A stretch of DNA of 33,435 nt from an uncultured Eubacteriales bacterium (GTDB lineage Bacteria > Bacillota > Clostridia > Oscillospirales > CAG-272): NCBI GenBank assembly GCA_934378145.1, contig CAKXXW010000019.1, forward strand, positions 1 through 33,435, given 5' to 3'. Positions 13,758 through 21,749 of the stretch are shown piece by piece. The position numbers and the translations under genes are program-made. Positions within the stretch are counted from its first letter, which is position 1; each line of letters starts with the position of its first letter. Below the pieces are notes generated by a model that was given only the letters and a program-made list of their open reading frames with translations, was not told the origin of the DNA and did no database searches.

Positions 13758-15269
13758 ATGAAAAAAACAGTCAGACTTATTTCGGCTGTCATTTGTGTTC
13801 TGATGCTGGCGGCGCTCTGCGCTTCTTGCGCGGGAGGACAAATGACACGGCTGGGTCAGCTCTATGAAGGCGAATATACGCCGACCGAGGCGGGGGTAAA
13901 GAGCGTCGATCGCGTATCCGAGATCAACCTTGCCTTTGAATCGGATTGCGAATGCGGTTTCATCCTCAGCAGAGAGGATGACAGCTATTCGGTATATGAT
14001 ATGGTGACCGGAACGGTCGTCCGCAGCAAGCGCAGCTTTGTCGGTGCCGTTGCACTTACCGCACACGAAAATGACGGTGCGAGATGTTTTGCGATCACCG
14101 TTACGGGGACCTCCGGAGCCGAGACGACGCTCTACGATGAGAAGGGCAATGAGATAGCCTCGGCGAAGAACACCTCACCGATCGTAAAGGAAGATCTTAT
14201 CGCATTCAATAACAGGGTCTACCGCTTTGATACCAACGGTGTCAATGTGCTTGAAGGTGCTAATATCGGCAATTTCAACTGCATTAAAGAAAAACACGGC
14301 AGATTTTATTTTGATTTCAATTACGGTAAGTCGAATCTTCAGATCAATGTTTACGACGAGGAGCTTAAGCTTCACGACACGATCCTTACAGACCGCACGG
14401 ACGACGGAGCGATCTGTGTGCTGAGCAACGGTAATATTCTGCTTCAGAACATCTATCATCTGCCCGACGACGCCGACAAATATACCGTTTTCAGCAACGA
14501 AAAAAAGCTGGAAGTAAAAACGCTTCTCTATAATATCGAGGGAAAGAGCGTAAAAGAGCTGACGACCGAATGGCTGCTTGAAGGCAGAAGGTCTTTTGAC
14601 AGAGGATATGCGGGCATGACGGTCACTGACAAGATCGAAAACATTATCGTTGTAAGCCCGATAAAGGACGGAAGGCTTCAGAACAGGATCCTGCTTGCCG
14701 TCGGCAACAACGGCAGTGTGAAATACGACCTTTCGGGCTTTTGCCACAGCGTCGATGCTGCTCTTCCCGTTCCGTGCGGCAAGGACAGATATATAAATTA
14801 CGATCCCGACAGAAATTCCATGTACCTGTCCGATACGGATGACAATTACCTCGGAGGCCTCGGAACGGTGCTGAATTTCGTGAACGGAATGATAATCTCC
14901 GACAGCGGATATATCTTTGATACCGATATGAATGTCCTGTTTGATATGAAAGCCGAGGGATATAACTTTCAGGCGATATGCGGAAAGTACATAATATTTG
15001 AGAAGGACGGGAAATATTACAGGTTTGACGGAAGCGGTCTTCTCAGCGCATACAACACCGACGTCGTGAACGTTTTCCGCGACGGCTATTATTACACCTA
15101 CCCGAAGTCAGTTCTCGGCTCCGGATTTTCGACGATCTGCGACCCGGACGGCAGGCTTATGTACAGCACGGAAGGACAGATCAGAGAGATATACAAGTGG
15201 GGAAACAAGGTGCTTATGGGTTGCACCTACGGCACTTCGACGGAATATATCATTATCACACTTAACTGA
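13758..15269 (+). CDS. Lipoprotein of unknown function
   Basis: A 503-residue exported protein. MKKTVRLISAVICVLMLAA is a signal peptide ending in the lipobox LCASC (Cys about 24), so it should be anchored to the outer face of the membrane. The remainder has many short segments of alternating hydrophobic and D/G/N-rich turns (ESDCECGFILSREDDSYSVY, DGKYYRFDGSGLLSAY, DRDSMYLSDTDDNY-like), spaced as in beta-propeller or WD-like folds, but I cannot assign a family. AAAGGGGGAA precedes the ATG. It is a single-gene unit bounded by terminators. Codon and base composition are more AT-rich than aspS or the aro genes. Confidence 0.75.
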   Translation: MKKTVRLISAVICVLMLAALCASCAGGQMTRLGQLYEGEYTPTEAGVKSVDRVSEINLAFESDCECGFILSREDDSYSVYDMVTGTVVRSKRSFVGAVALTAHENDGARCFAITVTGTSGAETTLYDEKGNEIASAKNTSPIVKEDLIAFNNRVYRFDTNGVNVLEGANIGNFNCIKEKHGRFYFDFNYGKSNLQINVYDEELKLHDTILTDRTDDGAICVLSNGNILLQNIYHLPDDADKYTVFSNEKKLEVKTLLYNIEGKSVKELTTEWLLEGRRSFDRGYAGMTVTDKIENIIVVSPIKDGRLQNRILLAVGNNGSVKYDLSGFCHSVDAALPVPCGKDRYINYDPDRNSMYLSDTDDNYLGGLGTVLNFVNGMIISDSGYIFDTDMNVLFDMKAEGYNFQAICGKYIIFEKDGKYYRFDGSGLLSAYNTDVVNVFRDGYYYTYPKSVLGSGFSTICDPDGRLMYSTEGQIREIYKWGNKVLMGCTYGTSTEYIIITLN

Positions 15270-15281
15270 AAGCATAAAACT

Positions 15282-15310
15282 CCCCGCCGCGAACGCGGCG
15301 GGGTGTTTTA
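15282..15310. terminator. Bidirectional terminator between convergent genes
   Basis: CCCCGCCGC-GAAC-GCGGCGGGG followed by TGTTTTA on the plus strand. It serves the lipoprotein gene and lies 11 bp from the end of the minus-strand oxidoreductase, preceded on that side by AAAACT. Confidence 0.8.
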
Positions 15311-15320
15311 TGTTGTTTGT

Positions 15321-17225
15321 TTATTTTACATCGCAGGAGAAGATATGTACCTTCTCGGAGCCGTGAGTCTCATTGAATCTGACCTCAAGGGTCTTTGCGC
15401 TGACACCCTCAAGGCTTATACGGCGGAGCGACAGGTAGTTGTCGCTGTCGGAGAATACCTTCTTTCCGTCGGCGTAGACCTCGAAATCCTTTACGATCGG
15501 CGCGGCGACCGTCATGGGTTTGAAGTCCTTGCCGGTGTGAAGCTTCATGGCGAAGACTCTCATCTTCTTGTTGACCGAGACCGACTTGCGCGAGAAATCG
15601 GGGTCGAAGAGAACGCGAAGCTCGTGCAGCTCTGTCTCCTTGCCGAAATCGAAGGTGATGCTCCTGCCCTTGTCAAGGCTTACATAGTTTACAGTGCCTG
15701 CCTCGTCGGGGCGCTCAAGTCCGTTGAAGAGCAGCTCGCGGTCGGCATCGGAGAGGTTCAGCTTTGCCGCCTTCGACAACTCGGGGATCTCTCTCTTAAA
15801 GCCGGGAAGGAAGCAACCGGCGTCCATCAGCTTCGACTGAAGCTCGTCGAGCCTTTCCTCGTACACGCCGTCGGGCGTAAGGTTTTCATTGATGCAGATC
15901 GCGGCTGCGGTTCCCATAGCCTGACCGAGGAGCGAGCAGGTCGCCATGACGCGCGTCGAGCTCATCGCGGCGTGGGTCGCGCTTATGTTTCTTCCGGCGA
16001 AGAAGAGGTTCTTTATATTGGCGGAATAAAGCGCGCGGTAGGGAATACCGTAGGGCGAGGGCGCGGGATAGAGCTTTGAGGGCGGGTTCTTATCCTTGAA
16101 GGAATAGAAGCCGGCGGGGCTGTGATCGTCCATCGGCCAGCCGCCGTAGGCTATCGTGTCCCTGAAATGACCGCCTGCCTCGACGTCGTTCTCGGTGAGG
16201 ACATACCTTCCGATATAGCGGCGCGATTCGCGCTTGCCGGGAAGGCAACCCACCCATTCGAGGTCCCAGTTGTCGGCTCCGTGATCGCCGTGATTCTTTA
16301 TGTGGTCCCAGATGCCGTAGGCAATCTTGAGCAGCTCGTCGCGGAGCTTTTCCGTGTCGTGGATCGAGTCGTATTCGCCTCCGAGCTCAAGCCACCAGAG
16401 GTTCGTGCCGCAGGTGCCGGGCGAGTGAGGGCGTCCCATGTTGACGACGGTCTTGACCTCGATATCGGTGACGCTTCCGCCCGCGCTGACATAAGCCGAG
16501 GCGTTTTTCTTTGCCATGAAGTCGGCGTCCTTTTCTTTGATCCTTATGCCGTCTCCGCCGAAGTCGGAGTCTTTTTCGTATACATACGCCCACTTCGGGG
16601 GAATGAACTCGACCTTGTGGTCGGTCTCGACCGCCTGGAGCAGGCAGGACATACCCATCGTCCTGAGGTCGGCCTTATCGTGACCCATAGCCTCGCCGTA
16701 TTCGCTGTGAGCCTCGCGTCCGACTCTCCAGAGTGCGCCGACTACGGGAGCCAGCACCGAGTCGCCCGAGCAGTCGGCGAAGTATTTCGCGTAGACCGTG
16801 TGCCATGTGTAGGTCGTGAGCTGCCATCCGACGACGCGCGTGATCGTTCCCGCACCGTCGGTGTCGGCGTCGCAGACCGAGCAGTTCATGATGACCTCGA
16901 TATTCTTTTCGGAGGTCACCTTGCCCCACATAACGCCGTCCCAGAGCGAGAACTGAAGAGTCGGGTTGCGGTAGATGTTCTCCTCCTCAAGCTCGGAGAT
17001 GATGCCCGTCTCGCGGTTGCATTCTCCCTTCGCTCCGCGAACCCACATGCGGATCTCGCTCGAGCAGTTGCCGCCGAACATCGGACGGTCCTGGATGAGG
17101 ACTACCTTGGCGTCCTCACGCGCCGCCGAGATCGCGGCGCACATGCCCGAGAGACCGCCGCCGATGACACAAAGGTCGCAGTGATGGTCAAGGTGACGCA
17201 TCGTATCTGTTTTTACTGTAAGCAT
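15321..17225 (-). CDS. FAD-dependent oxidoreductase
   Basis: A 634-residue flavoprotein of the FAD_oxidored group (PF12831-like). The N-terminus HHCDLCVIGGGLSGMCAA is a GxGxxG dinucleotide-binding fold, followed by VVLIQDRPMFGGNCSSEIR, the family's FGGNxS motif, and later PYGIPYRALYSANIKNLFFAGRNISATHAAMSSTRVM, which closes the FAD site. A C-terminal beta-rich domain from about 520 (FDFGKETELHELRVLFDP) may bind carbohydrate or a partner. The substrate is unknown; relatives often lie in sugar-catabolism loci. GGAG 11 nt before ATG. It follows the zinc dehydrogenase by 26 nt, and the two probably act on the same substrate path. Confidence 0.85.
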   Translation of the reverse strand: MLTVKTDTMRHLDHHCDLCVIGGGLSGMCAAISAAREDAKVVLIQDRPMFGGNCSSEIRMWVRGAKGECNRETGIISELEEENIYRNPTLQFSLWDGVMWGKVTSEKNIEVIMNCSVCDADTDGAGTITRVVGWQLTTYTWHTVYAKYFADCSGDSVLAPVVGALWRVGREAHSEYGEAMGHDKADLRTMGMSCLLQAVETDHKVEFIPPKWAYVYEKDSDFGGDGIRIKEKDADFMAKKNASAYVSAGGSVTDIEVKTVVNMGRPHSPGTCGTNLWWLELGGEYDSIHDTEKLRDELLKIAYGIWDHIKNHGDHGADNWDLEWVGCLPGKRESRRYIGRYVLTENDVEAGGHFRDTIAYGGWPMDDHSPAGFYSFKDKNPPSKLYPAPSPYGIPYRALYSANIKNLFFAGRNISATHAAMSSTRVMATCSLLGQAMGTAAAICINENLTPDGVYEERLDELQSKLMDAGCFLPGFKREIPELSKAAKLNLSDADRELLFNGLERPDEAGTVNYVSLDKGRSITFDFGKETELHELRVLFDPDFSRKSVSVNKKMRVFAMKLHTGKDFKPMTVAAPIVKDFEVYADGKKVFSDSDNYLSLRRISLEGVSAKTLEVRFNETHGSEKVHIFSCDVK

Positions 17226-17251
17226 TTTATGTAACTCCTTTTTTGATTCGC

Positions 17252-18262
17252 TTATTCGGGATTCACGAAGGTGACCTTCGTGAAAAATTCTGTCTTGTCT
17301 CTCATCATAGTGAGCGCACGGTTGCAGTCGGAGAGAGGCACGCGGTGAGTGATGAGGTCGGCATAGTTTATGCTTCCGTCAGCCATGGCGGCGACCGTCG
17401 CCGTCCAGTCGTTCGTGACGCGGTTGAAGGAAGAGTTCCATGTACCCGAGATGTTCAGCTCACGGCGAAGGATCTGCGAATACACCTTCTGCGGAACGGT
17501 CATATCGCGTCCGGGATTGCCCATAAGCACGAGCCTGCCGTGATTTTTCAGCGACATAACGCAGTTTGCCAGAGCCGGAGAAGCTCCCGTACCCTCAAGT
17601 ACGCAGTCGGCAAGTCCGTCGCGTTCGCGGTTGTAGACCTCAAAGCCGAACTTCTCGGCAAAGGCTATCTTTTCGTCCGAAATGTCAACGACGCGGACCT
17701 TCGCGGCTCCCGCACGGCGCGCCCACTGAGCGGCGATGAGTCCTATCGGACCGGCGCCGAAGATCACGCAGAGATCGCCGAGCTGTACATCAAGGCGACG
17801 GATGGCGGCACGACCGACCGATCCGGGTTCGCAGAGAGAGGCGACCACGGGGTCGACGCCCTCGGGAAGCAGGACAAGGTTACGCCTGTCGACGGCTATG
17901 TATTCGGCGAATCCGCCGTCGCGGCGGCTGCCGTAGTAATCGTAGTCCGAGCAGTTGACATATTCGCCGACCTCGCACGCGGCGCATTTGCGGCAGGGAA
18001 GGAGAGGGAAGACCGCGGCATACTTGCCGTCAAGCTCGCCCTCGGGATCGTAAACTATCTTTCCGGCGAACTCATGCCCGGGGATCGTCGGGAAATGATA
18101 TGTACCCGACACGAATACGCGGGGGATGTCGCTCCCGCAGATGCCGCAGCCGAGGACCTTTAAGAGTACCTCACCGGGCTTCGGCTCGGGACGCGCGACC
18201 TCCTCGTAGCGAAGATCGCCGACGGCGTGAAGCACCGCGGCATGCATTGTTTTTTCCGACAC
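17252..18262 (-). CDS. Zinc-dependent medium-chain alcohol/polyol dehydrogenase
   Basis: A 336-residue MDR enzyme similar to galactitol-1-phosphate 5-dehydrogenase and sorbitol dehydrogenase. Catalytic zinc ligands are Cys38 region (GCGICGSD), GHEFAG (His-Glu) and a later Glu (SLCEPGSV); the structural-zinc cysteines are CRKCAACEVGEYVNC. The NAD-binding motif is VIFGAGPIGLIAAQWARRAGA. It would oxidise a sugar alcohol or sugar phosphate. The start is GTG at 18262, set by AGGAGG 8 nt upstream, rather than the internal ATG. Followed by the FAD oxidoreductase. No transporter or kinase for the substrate is in the window. Confidence 0.88.
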   Translation of the reverse strand: MSEKTMHAAVLHAVGDLRYEEVARPEPKPGEVLLKVLGCGICGSDIPRVFVSGTYHFPTIPGHEFAGKIVYDPEGELDGKYAAVFPLLPCRKCAACEVGEYVNCSDYDYYGSRRDGGFAEYIAVDRRNLVLLPEGVDPVVASLCEPGSVGRAAIRRLDVQLGDLCVIFGAGPIGLIAAQWARRAGAAKVRVVDISDEKIAFAEKFGFEVYNRERDGLADCVLEGTGASPALANCVMSLKNHGRLVLMGNPGRDMTVPQKVYSQILRRELNISGTWNSSFNRVTNDWTATVAAMADGSINYADLITHRVPLSDCNRALTMMRDKTEFFTKVTFVNPE

Positions 18263-18278
18263 TTGAAAAACCTCCTTG

Positions 18279-18296
18279 GAAGCCCTCGCGGGCTTC
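18279..18296 (-). promoter_or_regulatory. Hairpin abutting the dehydrogenase ribosome-binding site
   Basis: On the minus strand GAAGCCC-GCGA-GGGCTTC (7 bp, GNRA-type loop) ends 2-3 nt before AGGAGG. It could protect the downstream mRNA end or modulate initiation. No T-run follows on this strand. Confidence 0.5.
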
Positions 18297-18310
18297 TTTA
18301 TTTGAAAAAA

Positions 18311-18823
18311 TTATTGATTTCTGATAAGGCACCGCTCTATCTCACAGATATAGAAGGTGTGAAAATCCTCGTCAGGGTAGTTTTTGAGCATCGAAGGGTC
18401 GATGAAATTCGCCTTTTTTATCTCGTCGGAGTAGAGCTTCCTGCAAATAAGGGTCAGCCTTGCCGAGTCAAATACAGGCACCCCGTCGACCATGGTGTAG
18501 GAGAGTCCGGCTCTTTCGAGCTTGTCGCCGTCTTTGCCGCTCTCCTTTCCGCAGAAGGCGAGAGCCTTGCGGTGTTCCTCCCCGAAGAAGGAGAAGCTGA
18601 GCCGCTCGTTTTCCTTTGCCAGCCCGAAGGTATACCTTTGCGGGCGGATAAAGCAGATGCAGACGGGTCGGTTCCAGAGGAAGCCGATCGTTCCCCAGCT
18701 TGCCGTCATCGCATTGGCATTTCCGTGCTTTTTGTCGGCAGCACCGATGAGCATCCATTCCTTGCCGATGAGGTCGATGGCGTCCGACGCCTCCGATGGT
18801 GTTATTTCTTTGAACATATCCAT
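18311..18823 (-). CDS. Flavin reductase-like domain protein
   Basis: A 170-residue FMN-binding protein of the flavin reductase-like family. The core is AIDLIGKEWMLIGAADKKHGNANAMTASW-type: strand, then NAMTASWGTIGFLWNRPV (FMN phosphate binding), a RPQRYTF segment and FSFFGEEHRKALAFCG. Family members reduce flavins or act as flavoprotein electron donors. Start at 18823 follows GGGGGTAAT. It is first in the minus-strand set with the zinc dehydrogenase (48 nt later) and FAD oxidoreductase, and could supply reduced flavin, though this is inference. Confidence 0.85.
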   Translation of the reverse strand: MDMFKEITPSEASDAIDLIGKEWMLIGAADKKHGNANAMTASWGTIGFLWNRPVCICFIRPQRYTFGLAKENERLSFSFFGEEHRKALAFCGKESGKDGDKLERAGLSYTMVDGVPVFDSARLTLICRKLYSDEIKKANFIDPSMLKNYPDEDFHTFYICEIERCLIRNQ

Positions 18824-18844
18824 AAAAAATTACCCCCATATACT

Positions 18845-18873
18845 ATTTTATCACATATAAGCATTTTATTCAA
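18845..18873 (-). promoter_or_regulatory. Promoter of the flavin reductase gene
   Basis: Minus strand TTGAAT (18873-18868), 17 bp, TAAAAT (18850-18845). Confidence 0.65.
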
Positions 18874-18918
18874 GACCATTCCCGAAAGTTTCACCACCTC
18901 AAAAATGTTTCTTTCGGT

Positions 18919-18965
18919 AAAAATAAAAAGAGGCATACGACCCTGAAAAAGAGCCGTATGCCTCT
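18919..18965 (-). terminator. Terminator of the isc operon
   Basis: Minus strand AGAGGCATACG (18965-18955) pairs with CGTATGCCTCT (18939-18929), followed by TTTTATTTTT. It lies 20 bp after the rrf2 stop. Confidence 0.85.
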
Positions 18966-18984
18966 GCAATTTTGCGTTCCCGCG

Positions 18985-19389
18985 TCAGCCCTTGAGAAGG
19001 TCGGCGAGGGTGATGCCGTTGAAGTATTCGTTTGTGATCCTGTTGAATTCGCGCCACATACCGATAGTCTTGCAATCCGCGTAGCGCTGACAGGGCTCGG
19101 CACCGCAGGAAAGGCAGGCGACCGGCGCAAGGTCCCCCTCGGTCAGGCGCAGAATGTCACCCACGCGGCACTCGGAGGGAGCTACGGCGAGGCGGTAGCC
19201 TCCGCCCTTGCCGTGGACTGCTTCGACCAGCCCGTTTTTCACGAGGACAGGCATTATCTGCTCCATATATTTGACCGATATGCCTTCCCGCTCCGCGATC
19301 TCCTTCATAGGCACATAGGCGCCGGGGGCGCTGTCGCAAAGGTCAAGCAGCACGCGAAGGGCGTACCTGCCCCTTGTCGAGACCATCAT
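18985..19389 (-). CDS. iscR: Rrf2 family transcriptional regulator (IscR-like)
   Basis: A 134-residue winged-helix regulator. MVSTRGRYALRVLLDLC is the Rrf2 N-terminal signature, with the recognition helix region ISVKYMEQIMPVLVKNGLVEAVHGKGGGYRLA. Cysteines in CLSCGAEPCQRYADC (about 93-107) are the expected Fe-S ligands; IscR proper uses three. It is likely to sense Fe-S status and control the operon it ends. Gene order iscS-iscU-rrf2 puts the regulator last, unlike the first-gene place it has in E. coli and many Clostridia. GAGGTGA lies 7 nt before the ATG; 12 nt separate it from iscU. Confidence 0.88.
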   Translation of the reverse strand: MMVSTRGRYALRVLLDLCDSAPGAYVPMKEIAEREGISVKYMEQIMPVLVKNGLVEAVHGKGGGYRLAVAPSECRVGDILRLTEGDLAPVACLSCGAEPCQRYADCKTIGMWREFNRITNEYFNGITLADLLKG

Positions 19390-19401
19390 ATAAGCGTCAC
19401 C

Positions 19402-19836
19402 TCAGATATGGCAATGCGGGCAGCAGGTCTCTCCGCACGAAAATTCGCCCGGATCGTAGGCTATGCCTTTTTTGTCGTAGTAGTCCTTCACCGCCGCCTT
19501 TATTGCCTCTTCGGCGAGGACAGAGCAGTGCATCTTGTACGCCGGAAGCCCGTCGAGAGCTTCCGCGACAGCCTTGTTCGAGAGCTTCAGCGCCTCCGAT
19601 ACCGGCTTTCCCTTTATCATTTCGGTCGCCATAGAGCTTGACGCGATCGCCGAGCCGCAACCGAAGGTCTCAAACTTGACATCGGTGATTATATCGTTGT
19701 CTATCTTGAGGTAGATCCTCATAATATCGCCGCATTTGGCGTTTCCGACCTCGCCGACGCCGTCGGCATTCTCGATAACGCCCACATTTCTCGGATTTTT
19801 GAAGTGATCCATTACCTTTTCGCTGTAAAGTGCCAT
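19402..19836 (-). CDS. iscU: Fe-S cluster assembly scaffold IscU/NifU
   Basis: A 144-residue scaffold on which Fe-S clusters are built. The three ligand cysteines are in GNAKCGD (about 35), FGCGSA (about 60) and HCSVLA (about 103), and the start MALYSEKVMDHFKNPRNVG is the NifU-N signature. The C-terminal tail GEFSCGETCCPHCHI adds four cysteines and a histidine, absent in classic E. coli IscU and typical of the Clostridia NifU-like subgroup. Located 21 nt after iscS, its sulfur donor. Confidence 0.95.
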   Translation of the reverse strand: MALYSEKVMDHFKNPRNVGVIENADGVGEVGNAKCGDIMRIYLKIDNDIITDVKFETFGCGSAIASSSMATEMIKGKPVSEALKLSNKAVAEALDGLPAYKMHCSVLAEEAIKAAVKDYYDKKGIAYDPGEFSCGETCCPHCHI

Positions 19837-19857
19837 TTTATTTTCTCCTTTCGATCA

Positions 19858-21063
19858 TCAAAGTATATATTCTTTCTTGCCGATCAGCTTGTCCTGCCAG
19901 AGCGGCGACATTCCGCGCAGGTAGTCGACGATGCGCGGGATCTCACGAAGCATAACATCTATGTCTTCGTCGGTGTTTTCCTCGCAGATAGAGAGCCTCA
20001 GCGAGCCGTGCGCGACCTCGTGAGGTCTGCCTATCGCGAGCAGGACATGGCTCGGGTCGAGCGAGCCGGAGGTGCAGGCAGAGCCGGATGACGCCTCGAT
20101 CCCCACCTCATCGAGCAGGAGCAGAAGGCTCTCGCCCTCGATACCCTCAAAGCAGAAGCTCACATTTCCCGGCAGACGGTTCACGGGATCGCCGTTGAGC
20201 GCCGAGTGAGGTATCTTCGACAGTCCCTCGATAAGCCTGTCGCGGAGAGCCGAGACTTTCGCGGCATTCTTGTCAAGGTTCTCGCAGGCATCGGTCAGCG
20301 CCGCAGCCATTCCGGCGATCGCGGGAAGGTTTTCGGTCCCGGCGCGCTTGCCTCTCTCCTGCGCTCCGCCCTCGATAAGGTTCGTGAGCGGTATCCCGCG
20401 GCGGCAGTAAAGCACGCCGATGCCCTTCGGGCCGTGGAATTTGTGCGCAGAAAGTGAGAGCATATCAATATTTTCTTCGGCAACATTTATCTTAAGGTGT
20501 CCCGCCGCCTGTACCGCGTCGGTGTGGAAGATCACGCCGCGCTCGCGGCATATCCTGCCTATCTCGGCAATCGGAAGGATCGAGCCGATCTCGTTGTTCG
20601 CATACATCACGCTGACAAGGCAGGTGTCGTCCCTTATCGCCGATGCGACCTGCTCCGCGCTGATGTTGCCGTAGGAGTGGACATCGAGAAGCTCGACTTC
20701 GAAGCCCTGCTTCTCGAGCTTTTCAAGCGTGTGAAGCACCGCGTGATGCTCGAAAGCCGTCGAGATTATATGCTTCTTGCCCTTCTTTGCGCCGATAGCC
20801 GCCGCAGAGAGGAGAGCCTGATTGTCGGCTTCGCTCCCGCCAGAGGTGAAGTAGATCTCCTTCGGATTTGCACCTATGCAGGCAGCAACAGCCTCGCGCG
20901 CGGCTTCAAGGGCTTCCTTCGCCCGCTGACCGGCGGAATGAAGGCTCGATGGGTTCGCAAAGTTGTCAGCCATATAAGGCATCATCGCCTTGATCGCGCG
21001 TCGGCTCATCTTCGTCGTTGCGGCGTTGTCGGCGTATATCATCTTCGTTTCGTTTGTTTCCAT
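19858..21063 (-). CDS. iscS: Cysteine desulfurase
   Basis: A 401-residue PLP enzyme that takes sulfur from cysteine as a persulfide. IYADNAATTKMS is the N-terminal signature; HTDAVQAAGH and SLSAHKFHGPKGIGVLY give the PLP lysine (about 205); SSGSACTSGS holds the catalytic Cys on the mobile loop (about 330). The short SSGSACTSG loop with long C-terminal part fits group I (IscS/NifS). It leads the isc operon and may also supply ThiI. The start at 21063 is 9 nt from a promoter-operator palindrome and the leader is very short. Confidence 0.95.
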   Translation of the reverse strand: METNETKMIYADNAATTKMSRRAIKAMMPYMADNFANPSSLHSAGQRAKEALEAAREAVAACIGANPKEIYFTSGGSEADNQALLSAAAIGAKKGKKHIISTAFEHHAVLHTLEKLEKQGFEVELLDVHSYGNISAEQVASAIRDDTCLVSVMYANNEIGSILPIAEIGRICRERGVIFHTDAVQAAGHLKINVAEENIDMLSLSAHKFHGPKGIGVLYCRRGIPLTNLIEGGAQERGKRAGTENLPAIAGMAAALTDACENLDKNAAKVSALRDRLIEGLSKIPHSALNGDPVNRLPGNVSFCFEGIEGESLLLLLDEVGIEASSGSACTSGSLDPSHVLLAIGRPHEVAHGSLRLSICEENTDEDIDVMLREIPRIVDYLRGMSPLWQDKLIGKKEYIL

Positions 21064-21071
21064 AGTATTTA

Positions 21072-21122
21072 CCTACCCTTTCGGTAGGATTATATCACAT
21101 TCAACCTACCTTGTCAATAGGT
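21072..21122 (-). promoter_or_regulatory. isc promoter with two Rrf2-type palindromes
   Basis: Minus strand TTGACA (21117-21112), 17 bp, TATAAT (21094-21089). One imperfect palindrome with ACCTA and TAGGT ends (21104-21122) covers the -35 box; another, CCTACC-CTTTC-GGTAGG (21072-21088), directly follows the -10 box. Both share the GGTAGG half-site. This placement fits repression by the operon's own Rrf2 protein. Confidence 0.7.
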
Positions 21123-21181
21123 AAATGATATTTTTTTGACGAAGAAATCGGATTTTTCGTTTTTGCAGGGGCGATCAAGAC

Positions 21182-21260
21182 GGAGATTTCCTCACCGTAG
21201 GTGAGGAAATCTCCCCAAGAACTTGAACAAATGCCTTGTAGGGGAGGATATTATCCTCCC
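21182..21260 (+). repeat. Composite hairpin element, short form F
   Basis: A perfect 15-bp hairpin with GTA loop (21182-21214) takes the place of H1; it is followed by CAAGAACTTGAA and then by GTAGGGGAGGAT-ATT-ATCCTCCCG at 21238-21260. The layout equals the short forms at 23291 and 27283, but the first stem is entirely different in sequence. Confidence 0.7.
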
Positions 21261-21313
21261 GTTTTTTATTGGTGAAAAAATCTTCACCGAAACGGTAATC
21301 ATTATTTTTTGGC

Positions 21314-21337
21314 GGGCGACCAATGGTCGCCCCTACG
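21314..21337 (-). repeat. GTAGGGG-type palindrome, reverse orientation
   Basis: GGGCGACC-AAT-GGTCGCCC followed by CCTACGG. Read on the minus strand it begins CCGTAGGGGCGACC, so it faces the GTAGGGG palindrome at 21238 as an inverted partner 100 bp apart. Between them lies a small GGTGAA/TTCACC hairpin. Confidence 0.6.
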
Positions 21338-21369
21338 GTAATTGTATTCATTCTTCTCTTACAGGTCTA

Positions 21370-21648
21370 AGTTTGCATAAAAGGTTCGCCCTGTCGGTGT
21401 ACTTTACCTTTAGGTTAAACGGTCAAAGCCCTTGTCTCGGGCAGAATTTCACCTCGCAGAGGTGAAATTCCGGTGGGTTTTTGGGGAAGGTCCGAAAAAA
21501 GGCTGCTCGCAGACTTTTGAGGACCTTTCTCAAAAATACACCATAGTTTTGCCGTAGGCAAAATGCCGCGAGACAAGGCATTATTCCTGTAACCCTCTGG
21601 CAAGTTCTTTGGGGGCGCGGGGGACTTTCTCGAAAGAAAGTCCCCCGC
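21370..21648 (-). repeat. Composite hairpin element, copy C (long form)
   Basis: Same parts as copy B in reverse: tail with CCTTTAGGTTAAACGGTC (21398-21424), closing arms CTTGTCTCG (21431-21439) and CGAGACAAG (21569-21577), H4 at 21444-21470 (12-bp stem, GCA loop), long stem with arms at 21472-21493 and 21521-21542, H2 at 21547-21563, and H1 at 21617-21648. H4 and the long stem differ from copy B in sequence but keep pairing. No gene is seen in 21123-21749. Confidence 0.8.
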
Positions 21649-21687
21649 ATCCCTCGTATCCTCCCGTATCTCCCGTCTGCCGAATTA

Positions 21688-21716
21688 TTGACAAAATCCG
21701 CGCAAAGTGCTATAAT
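21688..21716 (+). promoter_or_regulatory. Promoter of the MATE gene
   Basis: TTGACA (21688-21693), 17 bp, TATAAT (21711-21716), 40 bp after hairpin H1 of copy C. Confidence 0.8.
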
Positions 21717-21749
21717 ACTGCCGATCTCTGACGGGAAGGAAAAACGTTT

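Noticed and set aside
15303..18163. Long plus-strand frames opposite the FAD oxidoreductase and dehydrogenase
   Set aside because: They are antisense shadows produced by GC-rich codon bias; the minus-strand frames carry complete conserved motifs.
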